Of a stretch of 64,000 nt of DNA, positions 11,490 through 22,300 are shown in pieces. Within the stretch, counting starts at the first letter, position 1. Every line of letters starts with the position of its first letter. Below the pieces are notes generated by a model that did not search any database, was not told the DNA's origin, and saw nothing but the letters and a program-made list of their open reading frames with translations. The DNA comes from Notospermus geniculatus (Eukaryota; Nemertea; Pilidiophora; Heteronemertea; Lineidae), in NCBI GenBank assembly GCA_002633025.1, contig NMRB01000175.1, positions 338,219 to 402,218 of the forward strand, in the 5' to 3' direction. The translations under genes and the position numbers were made by a program.

Positions 11490-11644
11490 GGAGGTTTAGA
11501 AATCAAACGATAAACGTAAACTTTACGACAACGTTATTTTTCATACTACACGTTAACCAGATTTTATATTGCATTTTCGGTATAAAAATGACGTTGTCGT
11601 TAACGTTAACGTTTTCTAAACGTTGACGATTTCTAAACCTCCCT
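11490..11644. mobile_element. fold-back MITE present only in copy A
   Basis: Ends (C)GGAGGTTTAGAAATCAAAC and GATTTCTAAACCTCC(C). The corresponding place in copy B (about 15722) reads TTCAAGTCACCGATACC without the element. Same family as 7690-7836. A CTA (or TA) flanks both ends, so the duplication is 2-3 bp. Confidence 0.85.
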
Positions 11645-11790
11645 ACTGATAGCATTTTTCGTTGAGGTCGACTGTTGAATCAATCCATCGAAAGTGAGGA
11701 AACGAAAGGCAGACGTCGGGACATCAATGTTGTACAACCATATAAAATATTTGATGGCTAATGTATTTAAGAACTGGAAATATGAATTAA

Positions 11791-11796
11791 TTTATT
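11791..11796 (-). promoter_or_regulatory. poly(A) signal candidate, copy A
   Basis: AATAAA on the minus strand about 445 nt after the stop codon of the copy A coding fragment. Same position relative to the stop as in copy B (15870-15875). Confidence 0.4.
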
Positions 11797-12240
11797 CATA
11801 TACATGTATAATGGATCTTTTGAGATATTTACATAGGTGGTCCTAAATGCTACGTTTCAGTATTCGCTTTGTACAAATATACCGTATATGCTACAAAACA
11901 TTGACAAAAGGCGAATCGCTTTCTTTTCTTACTTCCACATTAGCACCATTGGATAAGCAGTTACAGTAAGAAAATTTGAAACGTAAAATGCAAAAGGTGA
12001 GTTTTTCAATAATATAAGTCTGGATATCAATTCAAATTTCTACGTGTATTCCGATGAAACATGACCAAATGGTAACACAATTAACAAGCTTTGATAAGCA
12101 TTGTAAACATTATGTTCTACCCAGATAAAGAAATGTTTCATGGTTACTTTTCTAACTTTTCCAACCACTCTTCCCTCCCAAAAGTTTGCACAAAAAATGT
12201 AAAATTGGCTTTCAAATATCAAAAACACCAAATTTGCACT

Positions 12241-12453
12241 TTAACTTTTATAAGAAGAGATCCGCTTTAGAGCCATCTCTTGTTGGACCTCCTTCAGTTT
12301 ATTCTTTAGTTGCTCAATCCTGTGTTGCATCGCTGCTTGATCCACGTGGACCACTGGAGTCTCCTTTTGGACATCGGCCTGGGCCGCTCGAGTTTGTGGG
12401 ATATCGGCCGGCAGAGACCATGCTGGAATTTCACACAAGCTTTCGTTGTACGT
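12241..12453 (-). CDS. locus 2 second copy: last ~70 codons only
   Basis: Encodes the C-terminal end of the locus 2 protein (YNESLCEIPAWSLPADIP ... KRISSYKS, stop at 12241-12243), including the short coiled coil. It differs from the full copy at four positions in about 69 (TRAAQADVQKE here, TRGAQANAKKE there). The frame is cut by the N at 12454, after which the sequence is an unrelated fold-back element. Best read as a truncated allele from a second haplotype contig, not as a separate gene or a pseudogene. Confidence 0.75.
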   Translation of the reverse strand, partial: TYNESLCEIPAWSLPADIPQTRAAQADVQKETPVVHVDQAAMQHRIEQLKNKLKEVQQEMALKRISSYKS

Positions 12454-12454
12454 N

Positions 12455-12804
12455 GTACAGCTAACTCTTGAACGGTTGGATTTACACCCCATAAATGTAT
12501 TACCAACAGATAGAAACATGGTGCCTCAGAAGCAGACAAGCATGTTCTTTATAGTTTTCAGTAGTTATGTAATAAGAAATGACGACGTTTTTTATGCAAA
12601 TTAACACAAAATGGGTCAAAATACATAAAAACGCCGTTTCCAATTACGTAACCAGTTAAAAATTACTAAAAACATGCTTATATGATTACGAGGCACCATG
12701 TTTCTATCTGTTGGTAATACATTTATGGGGTGTAAATCCAACCGTTCAAGAGTTAGCTGTACATCGGGTCCCATTCTCCTGTACAAAGCTCAGTTCTTGG
12801 GTCC
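12455..12804. repeat. fold-back element, copy 2
   Basis: Related to 1-344. GTACAGCTAACTCTTGAACG at the left is the reverse complement of CGTTCAAGAGTTAGCTGTAC near 12745. The right arm extends to CAGTTCTTGGGTCC. The outer left arm is missing because the copy starts at the N at 12454. Confidence 0.8.
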
Positions 12805-13028
12805 AATGATAAAGTCATTGCCGTACTATTTTACGCACTATGGCGTATTTCTCCTTTATGTCCTCAAAACACCCAAGGCGTAGGTTCATGTATTATACAT
12901 CAAAAGAAAAGGAATTATCAGCAGATATTTTCTAAATCATGAAGTATTTGTTATGTCTCAGTATGTTCATACACACGAGATTTGAACCTAGAGTCCGGAA
13001 ATTTCAGGGGAAAACGTCAAAATTTCCA

Positions 13029-14031
13029 TTTGACCTTAACCTTTTGGAATGACCTTGACCCCTGATGAATTTGACGATGATATAGGATTTTAGCCGGGAT
13101 GGTGTTAAATATAAATAGCCACTTGAGCGAACAAAATATCATTGCCAAGGGCTCAGAAATCAGCATTTAACAAAAAATAAGATTTTCATGGTTGGTTGCC
13201 ATGGAAACCGCCCATATTCCTATCAAAAGAAAATGCCAAAGTGCCGGCAAAGATTTTCTTGTTCAGGACGTGATACTCTTTCGATTGAGGTATGTCGGCA
13301 ACTTTCTTCACGAAATTCCCACAGAATACCATTTTGCACCTGACTAAATGCAGGCTTCTAATTAGTTACTCCTGAAATTCTGAACAGATTTGCATTTTGG
13401 AACTGTGTGACCTTGACCTTGACCTCTGACCTTCAAGGTCATTGCACATAATCTGAAAGGTCATCCTTGATAACCTGCGTGTATGTGAAGGTTTTAGGCT
13501 TCCACCATCATCAGGTTATGACTTATCTCATGTTATCTGTGACGGTTGACTGTGACCTTGACCTCTGACCTTGAGAATTATTGCGTAACTGGAACAGGCA
13601 TTCTTGATTAAACCTATAGGAGATGGTTAATGCGGGCTTCTAATTAGTTTTTTCCTGAAATTCAAGAATGCCTGTTCCAGTTACGCAATAATTCTCAAGG
13701 TCAGAGGTCAAGGTCACAATCAACCGTCACAGATAACATTTGACCTTAACCTTTTGGAATGACCTTGACCCCTGATGAATTTGACGATGATATAGGATTT
13801 TAGCCGGGATGGTGTTAAATATAAATAGCCACTTGAGCGAACAAAATATCATTGCCAAGGGCTCAGAAATCAGCATTTAACAAAAAATGCGATTTTCATG
13901 GTTGGTTGCCATAGAAACCGCCCATATTCCTATCAAAAGAAAATGCCAAAGTGCGGCAAAGATTTTCTTGTTCAGGATGTGATACTCTTTCGATTGAGGT
14001 ATGTCGGCAACTTTCTTCACGAAATTCCCAC
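13029..14031. repeat. two ~293-bp direct repeats flanking an inverted AGGTCA satellite block
   Basis: 13029-13321 and 13739-14031 are near-identical direct repeats (TTTGACCTTAACCTTTTGGA to CTTCACGAAATTCCCAC). Between them, 13350-13650 carries the 8842-9640 satellite in reverse orientation (TGACCTTGACCTCTGACC). It switches back to forward orientation at about 13660, making an inverted junction. 12805-13028 shows nothing else. Confidence 0.8.
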
Positions 14032-15171
14032 GGGAGCCTTTTTTGGACAATTTGGAACCCGACTAATTAACCATCTCCTAGGTTTAGTCAAGGATGCCTG
14101 TTCCAGTTACGCAAAACTTCTCAAGGTCAGAGGTCAAGGTCACAGTGTACCAGCTCTAGAGTAGCAACTCCATAACTTCAACTGGAACTTGGCTTGTGGT
14201 AGATTGGCTACTGTCATCACGATCGGAAACCATTGACATCGCTCCGATGTCCTGTTCTTGTTGTATTTTGTGTGCAATAAGCAAAAAGTTTAGCCTGGGC
14301 TCACTGCAGCACATATTATGTAGCCCTACTGAGGAGGTGTTCAATGGAAAACTTTTCATGAGAGTTTTGTGTTTTGCAGGTTTTAAAACATGCTGTATAT
14401 CAATGGTGTACATTTACTGTACATTCAGTGTTTGTCATTGCCCTTTGGTCCAACTTTGCCGACTTTGGCAATCTGTCTATGGCTGTTGCTGTGTGGTCTG
14501 TACAAGGATCAACAAGTCGGAAGTATGGGAAAATTCCACTTACCTCATACCGGCGTCCAGCGCCCGTCTTGGAGTCATTTTTTTTGCCCGCAGGTGTAGT
14601 CGGGTTAAAAGAGAACTGTCTATTCTTAAAATAATACCCTGACGAAGCCCAAATGGTAAAGTTGTACAGAGAGTCCTCACTAATACCATCTTCAGACCAA
14701 CATGTTTGAGTCGGACATCCAGTATGGCTGCCAGGTTGCATAACCCCCAAATCATCAAAGTCCAGTAACTCGGAAATGACTCGACCCAGATTGCTCATAA
14801 CTTTATTTTATTTTATTTATTTACATGTATTTTAAATTCGTGGGTAAATTCTTCATCAAAGCATACATATACTAAGATAAAACATCCCCTGATATGTGCC
14901 TCCCTCTGTCATTTATGGTATTCCAAACAGGTGAGCACCTGGTCCATGGACCATTTCATTCCGTCAGGGCCGACGCTATAGCCTTATTGGCCCTGGTAAG
15001 TACGGAGGAGGCCATCACAAGCTACTCATAGTTCCTCTCATTTGGATGGGGTCTTTTACTTGCCCTTGCAAAGATACAAGGTACAAGCCACCACGGCTTA
15101 CTGTCCCGTGCGATGGACTAAAGAGCAAGTGTCATAGAATCCCATATGGCCCGGGCGCGAACGTTTTTTCC

Positions 15172-15350
15172 TAACCGATATATCCATTACGACCAACTTT
15201 TTTCCTAACCTATATACATGTAGCAAAAGCTAATCCTAATCCTAATCTTACTCCCAACACTAACCCTGACCCTTACACTTACCCAACCATTAACCCTCTA
15301 TTCACTTCGTTAAGTTCGTTTCGTAATGGATATACTGGTTAGAAATCCGG
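15172..15350. repeat. inverted repeat enclosing degenerate telomere-like CTAACCC motifs
   Basis: TTTTTCCTAACCGATATATC at the left and GGATATACTGGTTAGAAAT at the right pair imperfectly. The middle reads CCTAATCCTAATCTTACTCC and CACTAACCCTGACCC, a degenerate CCTAA-type repeat. Copy A keeps only the right arm (near 11047). Confidence 0.5.
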
Positions 15351-15869
15351 TGTAGTGAAAATTCTTGCCTTAAATACAGATTGCCTGAAGGGCAATCTCT
15401 ATCACTGGGCAATGGTTTCTACTACACCGGGACCTGCCGCTTGCTAAGCGGACGTGATAACGACAAGGCTATCAGGCCAGTGATCGTTATGGTAGTATTG
15501 AAAGTGACAACAGTTTAATAGGCTTAATACCTGCGTAGGCTCACGTCATCATGTCCTGTCCCATCTATTTTTACCCTCTTAACTTTGTCATAGCTTTCAC
15601 GGACTTGGTAATTTTCAAGCTCTGCGTCGCTGGGGTGATTCTCCGATACCTCGACTTCATAAGCAATCAATCAGTTGTGAAGAGTTTAGGGTCTACCCGC
15701 GCATGCGTACGCCTATTTCAAGTCACCGATACCATTTTTCTTGAGGTTGACTGTTGAATCAATCAATCGAAAGTAAGGAAAGGAAAGGCAGACGTTGGGA
15801 TATCTTTGTTGTACAACCATATAAAATATTTGATGGCTAATGTATTTAAGAACTGGAAATATGAATTAA

Positions 15870-15875
15870 TTTATT
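15870..15875 (-). promoter_or_regulatory. poly(A) signal candidate for locus 2
   Basis: First AATAAA on the minus strand after the locus 2 stop codon, about 445 nt downstream, and conserved in copy A at the same offset. Confidence 0.45.
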
Positions 15876-16319
15876 CATATACATGTATAATGGATCTTTT
15901 GAGATATTTACATAGGTGGTCCTAAATGCTACGTTCCAGTATTCGCTTTGTACAAATATACCGTATATGCTACAAAACATTGACAAAAGGCGAATCGCTT
16001 TCTTTTCTTACTTCCACATTAGCACCATTGGATAAGCAGTTACAGTAAGAAAATTTGAAACGTAAAATGCAAAAGGTGAGTTTTTCAATAATATAAGTCT
16101 GGATATCAATTCAAATTTCTACGTGTATTCCGATGAAACATGACCAAATGGTAACACAATTAACAAGCTTTGATAAGCATTGTAAACATTATGTTCTACC
16201 CAGAAAAAGAAATGTTTCATGGTTACTTTTCTAACTTTTCTAACCACTCTTCCCTCCCAAAAGGTTGCACAAAAATGTAAAATTGGCTTTCAAATATCAA
16301 AAACACCAACATTTGCACT

Positions 16320-19300
16320 TTAACTTTTATAAGAAGAGATCCGCTTTAGAGCCATCTCTTGTTGGACCTCCTTCAGTTTATTCTTTAGTTGCTCAATCCT
16401 GTGTTGCATGGCTGCTTGATCCACGTGGACCACTGGAGTCTCCTTTTTGGCATTGGCCTGGGCCCCTCGAGTTTGTGGGATATCGGCCGGCAGAGACCAT
16501 GCTGGAATTTCACACAAGCTTTCGTTGTACGTCATAAAGTCACGGATATGTATCCGTGTTTTGCCTTGCAAACATGCCCCAATGTCGCAAAGTTCCACCC
16601 AACATTTCCGGTCCCCTTTTGGTAGGCCTAGTGTACTCGTCGGTTCGTTCTTGCTGATGGCGGTAATTGGCTCAGCAGGGCACGAGTCGATGAGTGTGCA
16701 GTCAGATTCCGTGTCAGCTATAGTTGACAGGGAATCAGATGCAAAGTTCACGGTCTCACAAGAGGAAAACAAGATATCATCACAGCCATTCTCGTCACAG
16801 AATACAGACTCAGAAGTTTCACTGGATACTTCAAACTGGTTCAAAAGGACGTCAGAATCTGTCTCTGAGTTCGTTGCACTTGCTGTGGTTGGCAGTTGAA
16901 CGCCATCCTCCTCTACAAGCGGAGATTCGCACGGTCTAGGATACACGTCTTCAGTTGAAGGAAAATCATCGTCAATACTGTCCGGAGCATTATATCCGCT
17001 GTCCTCCTTACCATTTTCCGTGCTGCCAGGAGCATGTTGATCCACATCGACAGAAGTAGGAGGCGGATCAATCTTGTCATTGGATACGATACTAGTACAT
17101 GTAGGTGGTAATTCACAAAGTGTTGGTGAAATACGGTCCGTTTCACTTTTTGAGGCTGAAATCGGATTATTTTGACCATCACTTGGATCTGAAAGTTCAT
17201 CACCGCTAGAACAATAGTTCGTATCATCAAACCGACTCGTAAATGCATAATATGGACATATTTCATCGCGGGAATGCAGCCTATTCGGTGATTTAAGTTT
17301 TCCATTCTTTCGACATTTACAGCAGTATTCGGGAACGATGCTGCCCGTTAATTGTGAGTACGGATTCGCCCAGTTAATGGGGCTAAATGGACGGTACTTT
17401 TCATCACGAATATACGACGGACATAAGCTACGAAATTCACAGTTTTCTGACACAGTAGATGGCTTTTTATGATCTTTCGAGTCACCAATAACCTCAGATG
17501 TGGTCCCAAATCTCACACTATTGGGCAAGAATCGCTTGTTTTCGGGTGTTGTAACGCCAGTCCTCCACTTGTAGGCAACAGTACCACAGAGATCGTTGTT
17601 TTCCTTCTCGATTTTGTCAGCCAATCCAGCAGTTTTAGGCGACAATGAGATCATTTTTAGTTTTCTTCTCTTTCTCGATTGTCTTCGAGAAATCCTCCTT
17701 ATTCCTAATTTGATACTTCGGGACTTGAAGTCATGATATTCGGGTTGCGGAAACTGCTTAACGCCATCCGATCTTCCAAGATATTGCAATACAGGAGGTT
17801 CTTCTGAAGGGCTTAACATTCGAGGAGGGGATTCCCCGGAAAGTCTCAGGAGTGGGGGAGGCAGGTCTTCTTCACTACACGAGATCAACATTGGCATCCT
17901 ATCATTTTCTGAAGCAGGTAATGGACTTCTTACTCTGTCTCCAGCAGCCCAGACATCGAGCACTAGGTCTCTCTGCGCAGATTCCGATTCTATTGCATTC
18001 GAGACAGGACAAATCAGTTGCCTGTGATTCTCCTTTTCGTCGCTTTCTGTAGCATTCGTTTCGAGACCCAGGTACACTGGACTTCCCTCGTCGTCATCAT
18101 ATGAATTCTCATCCGAATGAAACCCACCCATACCAAACTTTTCAAAAAGTGTCTCAGCGTATTTCGGAGCATCCGTGATCTTTGGATACGTTACAAGTTC
18201 AATATCTACTTGATGCGTTATTGAGGGATCAATCTCTATTACCTCAGTGATTTTGTCCTCGCGAATCGCCCACTGCCGGTTCCCACGTTCATCTACGTAG
18301 TTGAAGTCATCTATAATGTACACGTCATCCGATTCCGTAGTGCCAGGCTGACGTACTCCGACTTCCTCATTAACACCGTCTGTTTGTTTTTTGTTAATGT
18401 CATCCTTGAAAGGGTGTATTTCGTCCTGAATGAGATCCTCCGCGGTGAATCCAGGTACATTTTCCTCCTCACTTTCTGGATCTGCATCCGTCTTCCCACT
18501 GCTTCCATCCGAATCACTCTCCTCATCGTCGACGAAGACATCATCGTCATCATCCAACATCTCAAAATCTTGAAACATATCCACTCCTTCGTCCACGCAC
18601 CAATTATCAAGAGACGGCAATGAGCTCGTCATTGACGTCTCAGATTCGCTCTCAGAATCCTGACTACCTTCTATTTCACAATCGGAATCGCTTGAAGAAT
18701 CGTTTTCATCTACGACGATCCTCATTCTGTACTCCTTGCCATCAAGGTGAACTGTCCCAAAATGTACCTCATCAACGACTTCTGATTCTGGTTCAGATTC
18801 GGAACTCTCATCACTAGACCTGCATTCAACTTCGGGTAGACTACTTCTGAGCTCGAAATCCATCTCATCTAAGATCTCATTAACAACAGATGGGGCTTTT
18901 GGGTGATGGACATCATGTAAGAGGGCTTCATAATCAACCTCAGTTTCCATAGGACATTCCTTTTCGCCAGAAACGGGTTCTTGAAGTTTTGTAGGAACAT
19001 CAACAGATCCCATTGGAGAGGGTGGAAAAATATCTTCGGGGTCTCCAATAACATCTTGAATAATTATATCATCTGTGCAAACTGGATTTGCACCTTGTTC
19101 CTCGGTAGAACCTTCATTAATCACCTCGACAGGTCTTAATTCCTTCCCTTCTGAATCAGCGCTTGCCTCTTTACTGATGTTAAAGTTGTATTTGCGGGAC
19201 TTGGCTAGCATGCCCTTTGGTCTGTAATGTCGCACGTTGTTATTTTCCTTGTGTTTCTTCCCTGTATCATCTGCATGCAATTTTTGCTTCTCTAGTTTCG

Positions 19301-22300
19301 GTGTACTTGGAGTAACTTCGTCTTTTGGAATGTACATCCAGAGCACTGGCCGAGGAGGGGGTTGTGAACTGCCTTCATGTTGGCCATTCTCATCCCTCAA
19401 TCGCTTTAGAGTTGCATTTATGCCTCTCCTATCAGGAGCGGAATTGGAGGGCTGAGGCAGAGAAATTGTGTCATTATAGTCCTTGAATTTTCTGTAGTCC
19501 CTTTCAGCACAAGCATCATTGATCAACGACGCTATCATGGTTTCAGTCACATCTTCTCGTCGCGAGTTCATCAAAGGAGCGCAACCTGATTCTTTCGTAT
19601 CGGTCATGTCCCCTGCAAGATGGTCGGTATTTTTCCGAAAGTTCGAGCCGGTTCGTTTTGAAATTAATTCACTGTGCTGAATCCTGGCAAATGTACTTGC
19701 AGCTAAGGACAGGAGGGACTTCGGGTTATGAAGTGTTGGATTCGTAGCTTCACCGAATGCTAATGCTTCTGGTGTTGGCAACAGCTCAAGGCGTTTTCTC
19801 CTTTCCTTTGCTCTGACAAACACGTTCTCTGGAACGATCGTTGCTTCCGATGCGTTGCGCTTTTGCCCCCGTTTGTTTTTTGGAGCAACCCCAATAAAGG
19901 TCTCTTCATTGACGTTTAAAACAACCCCTTCAATTCCCGACATCTTCTTCGTATTCATGACAATTGCCTCGATGTTGCCACCAGAGGTTTTGTCAGTCGG
20001 TTGGACAATTATTTCTTTCTCAGATATTATGTTGTCCTTGGCTGGTATCGGTGTGATGTCCTTGGCCGGTTTCGGAGGGATAGCACTGCCCATGCTGACT
20101 ACAGGTAGCGTGATACCAACACCAGTAGGGCCGACACTCATTGGTGTAAGCGGCATTAAAATACTGCCTGGTGGAATTGGCGGTTGAATCGCCTTCGTGT
20201 TTGTACCAGAACGAATATGTTGAGGAGGTTGTTGGAGGTATACCTGACCAACTGGGGTACCATGCACTAACAGTACTGTCTGCTTTTGTGGCTGCGCTTG
20301 TCGGACAGGACACGTTTGCATTGGCTGTGGGTTGGCAACCCTCGTAGGGTCATTACCTATCTGTCTAGGCGTCTTTGGGTCATCGTTTTCTGATGACTGT
20401 TTATGCACAAGAAAGTTAGCAAGCTTTTCCTTCACGTCAAATCTCGGAGGCATGTTTCCTGGCATTTGGACAGGATTTTGCTGACGCAGTGGTGCGTGAT
20501 ATGGCATGCGTGGTCGCCAAGGCCTATTGACCCACTCCATTGGTCGTTGTGCTATCTGACCTGGGTATTGTTGGGTTTGCCTTGGTGTAGGAGTACCAAA
20601 ACGGTAGTTGATAAGTCCAGGCAAACGTTTCTGATTCTGGCTGCTATCTTGCAACTGGGGAAGATTCAAATTGACAGTAGAGTTTTCGTTCACTTGTCTC
20701 TGCTGCACTTTTGCACCTGGTACAGGAGAAATGGCTTCTGTCTCAATCCGGTAAGGAGGCCGCTCAATCGTTCCAAAATTCACTCGTTCTTTGTCAGCTG
20801 TTCGGGAAGGAATGGCTTGATGTCCAGACCGGCAATGAGGCTGCTCAGTAGCTCCGACGTTAACTCGTTCTTTGTCGCCTGTTTCAGAAAGAATGGTTTG
20901 CGTTTCAATCCGGCAAGGAGGTTCCTCAAGAACTTTAGCCGTCATTTGTTCTTTTGGGTTACTGGGAGGCATCGGGACTTCCTTCAAATCAACTGGCGGC
21001 TGTAAACAAGCTTTACTTTGTTCTGCATGCGGTTGTTTCACAGGTTCTATTACAGTGTCCTTTGGTGGGTTGATTTCATAGAGCGAAGGGATGCTCGAGT
21101 CACTGAGTTGCTTTTGAAATAGGTGTCTCTTTTTTGGTAAGTTTCTGTGATATGATGAGCTGGTGTCATTCGGTGATGAAGTCTGTCTATTGGAGCCAAC
21201 GGGTAGTGCTTGGCTATCGGTTCTGGCTACATCATTTGGCTTTGCTTCCCCACTCCCTGCTGCTGTGGGCGAAACAGAAATTTCTTGTGGATGAACAGAT
21301 ATTTTCTTGATATTTTCCTCCGAATCGGTCGAGGGTTTTGGACATCCATCATTCAATCGGACATCAGTTTCATTTCTGATATTCTGGCCAGCTGGAATCG
21401 TGGCATTTGCATAACTCTGATTTTCTAATTTGTTGCCTAGTCCTTCGTAACAGGTCCGGGAACAAGTGGAATCGCCTTTGGCAGACACACGACACGTTTG
21501 CTGCACAGAATTTTTGACAGTTTCCTGTGATTCCACGAACGGTCTCACGGAAACATCTGTCTTACTTGTGGGGATAGACATATTCTTCCTATCTGGTTGC
21601 TTAGGAGATGGAACTCTCGAAGGTAGTTCTGATACCGGTGGTATGCGAGAAACGGCGGGATTTTGAACGGTGCAGATATTCATATGCGGGACTGATTGAG
21701 GGAAGCCATAAGTGGTTGACGAGGACGGAGGGCAGTCAGCATTAGTCCGATTCGTGTTCACAACATATGTTTGCGGTTGCTCTGTGGGTCTGAACACCAT
21801 CCTCGACTCAAGAGAATTATCCATCACTTGCATCGGCTGTTGTCCATTTTGAAAAGTTTCGTTCTTGATATTTTCTATTATACTAGTCACCACCTCATCA
21901 TTATGTCTTCGTCGAGTGTATTTCCTCTTGGGTTTGCCTTGTGGAACAGTTTGTTCATGAACAGTCTGTGGACAGAAGGGCACCGAAGTAGGAACCATTT
22001 GGTGTTGGTTCATAGCACAAGTTGGAAACCGATTGGGCTGATAGTTATTAGCATTTATACCCGGTGGTCGTGGAAAGTATTGGAACTGGTTCGAAGGGAG
22101 GAATGGCCGTACTTGTTGGAATGGTGGTGGTGGAAAGAAGTTCATCATAGGAGGATATCCATTCACAAAGCCAGCAGCTGCTTGCTGCGGTTGATTTCTT
22201 AACTCTGGTGCTGCAGTATGTGGTACAGATGCACGGATTTGTCCATTTGTCGGGAAGGGGGTGCTCTCACATGTGGAGCTCATTCTGGGAGGAGGGACTG

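Larger units (their letters stand above)
9570..12453. repeat. duplicated locus, copy A (probable alternative haplotype)
   Basis: Matches 14070-16533 in the same order and orientation, interrupted by copy-specific insertions (about 10190-10920 and 11490-11644 here). It covers the 3' flank, 3' UTR and last codons of locus 2 and stops at the N at 12454 inside the coding sequence. This pattern fits two haplotype contigs left side by side by the assembler; a genuine local duplication is the alternative. The 10440-11010 part begins TTAGCTCACCTGTGAGCTAT and looks like a dispersed repeat. Confidence 0.8.
14070..16533. repeat. duplicated locus, copy B (contiguous with intact locus 2)
   Basis: Counterpart of 9570-12453. 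It lacks the 11490 MITE and has its own segment at 14715-15350. Continues without a break into the intact locus 2 coding sequence, so this is the reference copy of the two. Confidence 0.8.

Noticed and set aside
14400-14798. Short frames on both strands in the duplicated locus (also 9888-10289)
   Set aside because: Differ between the two copies by frame-breaking indels and have no protein-like features.
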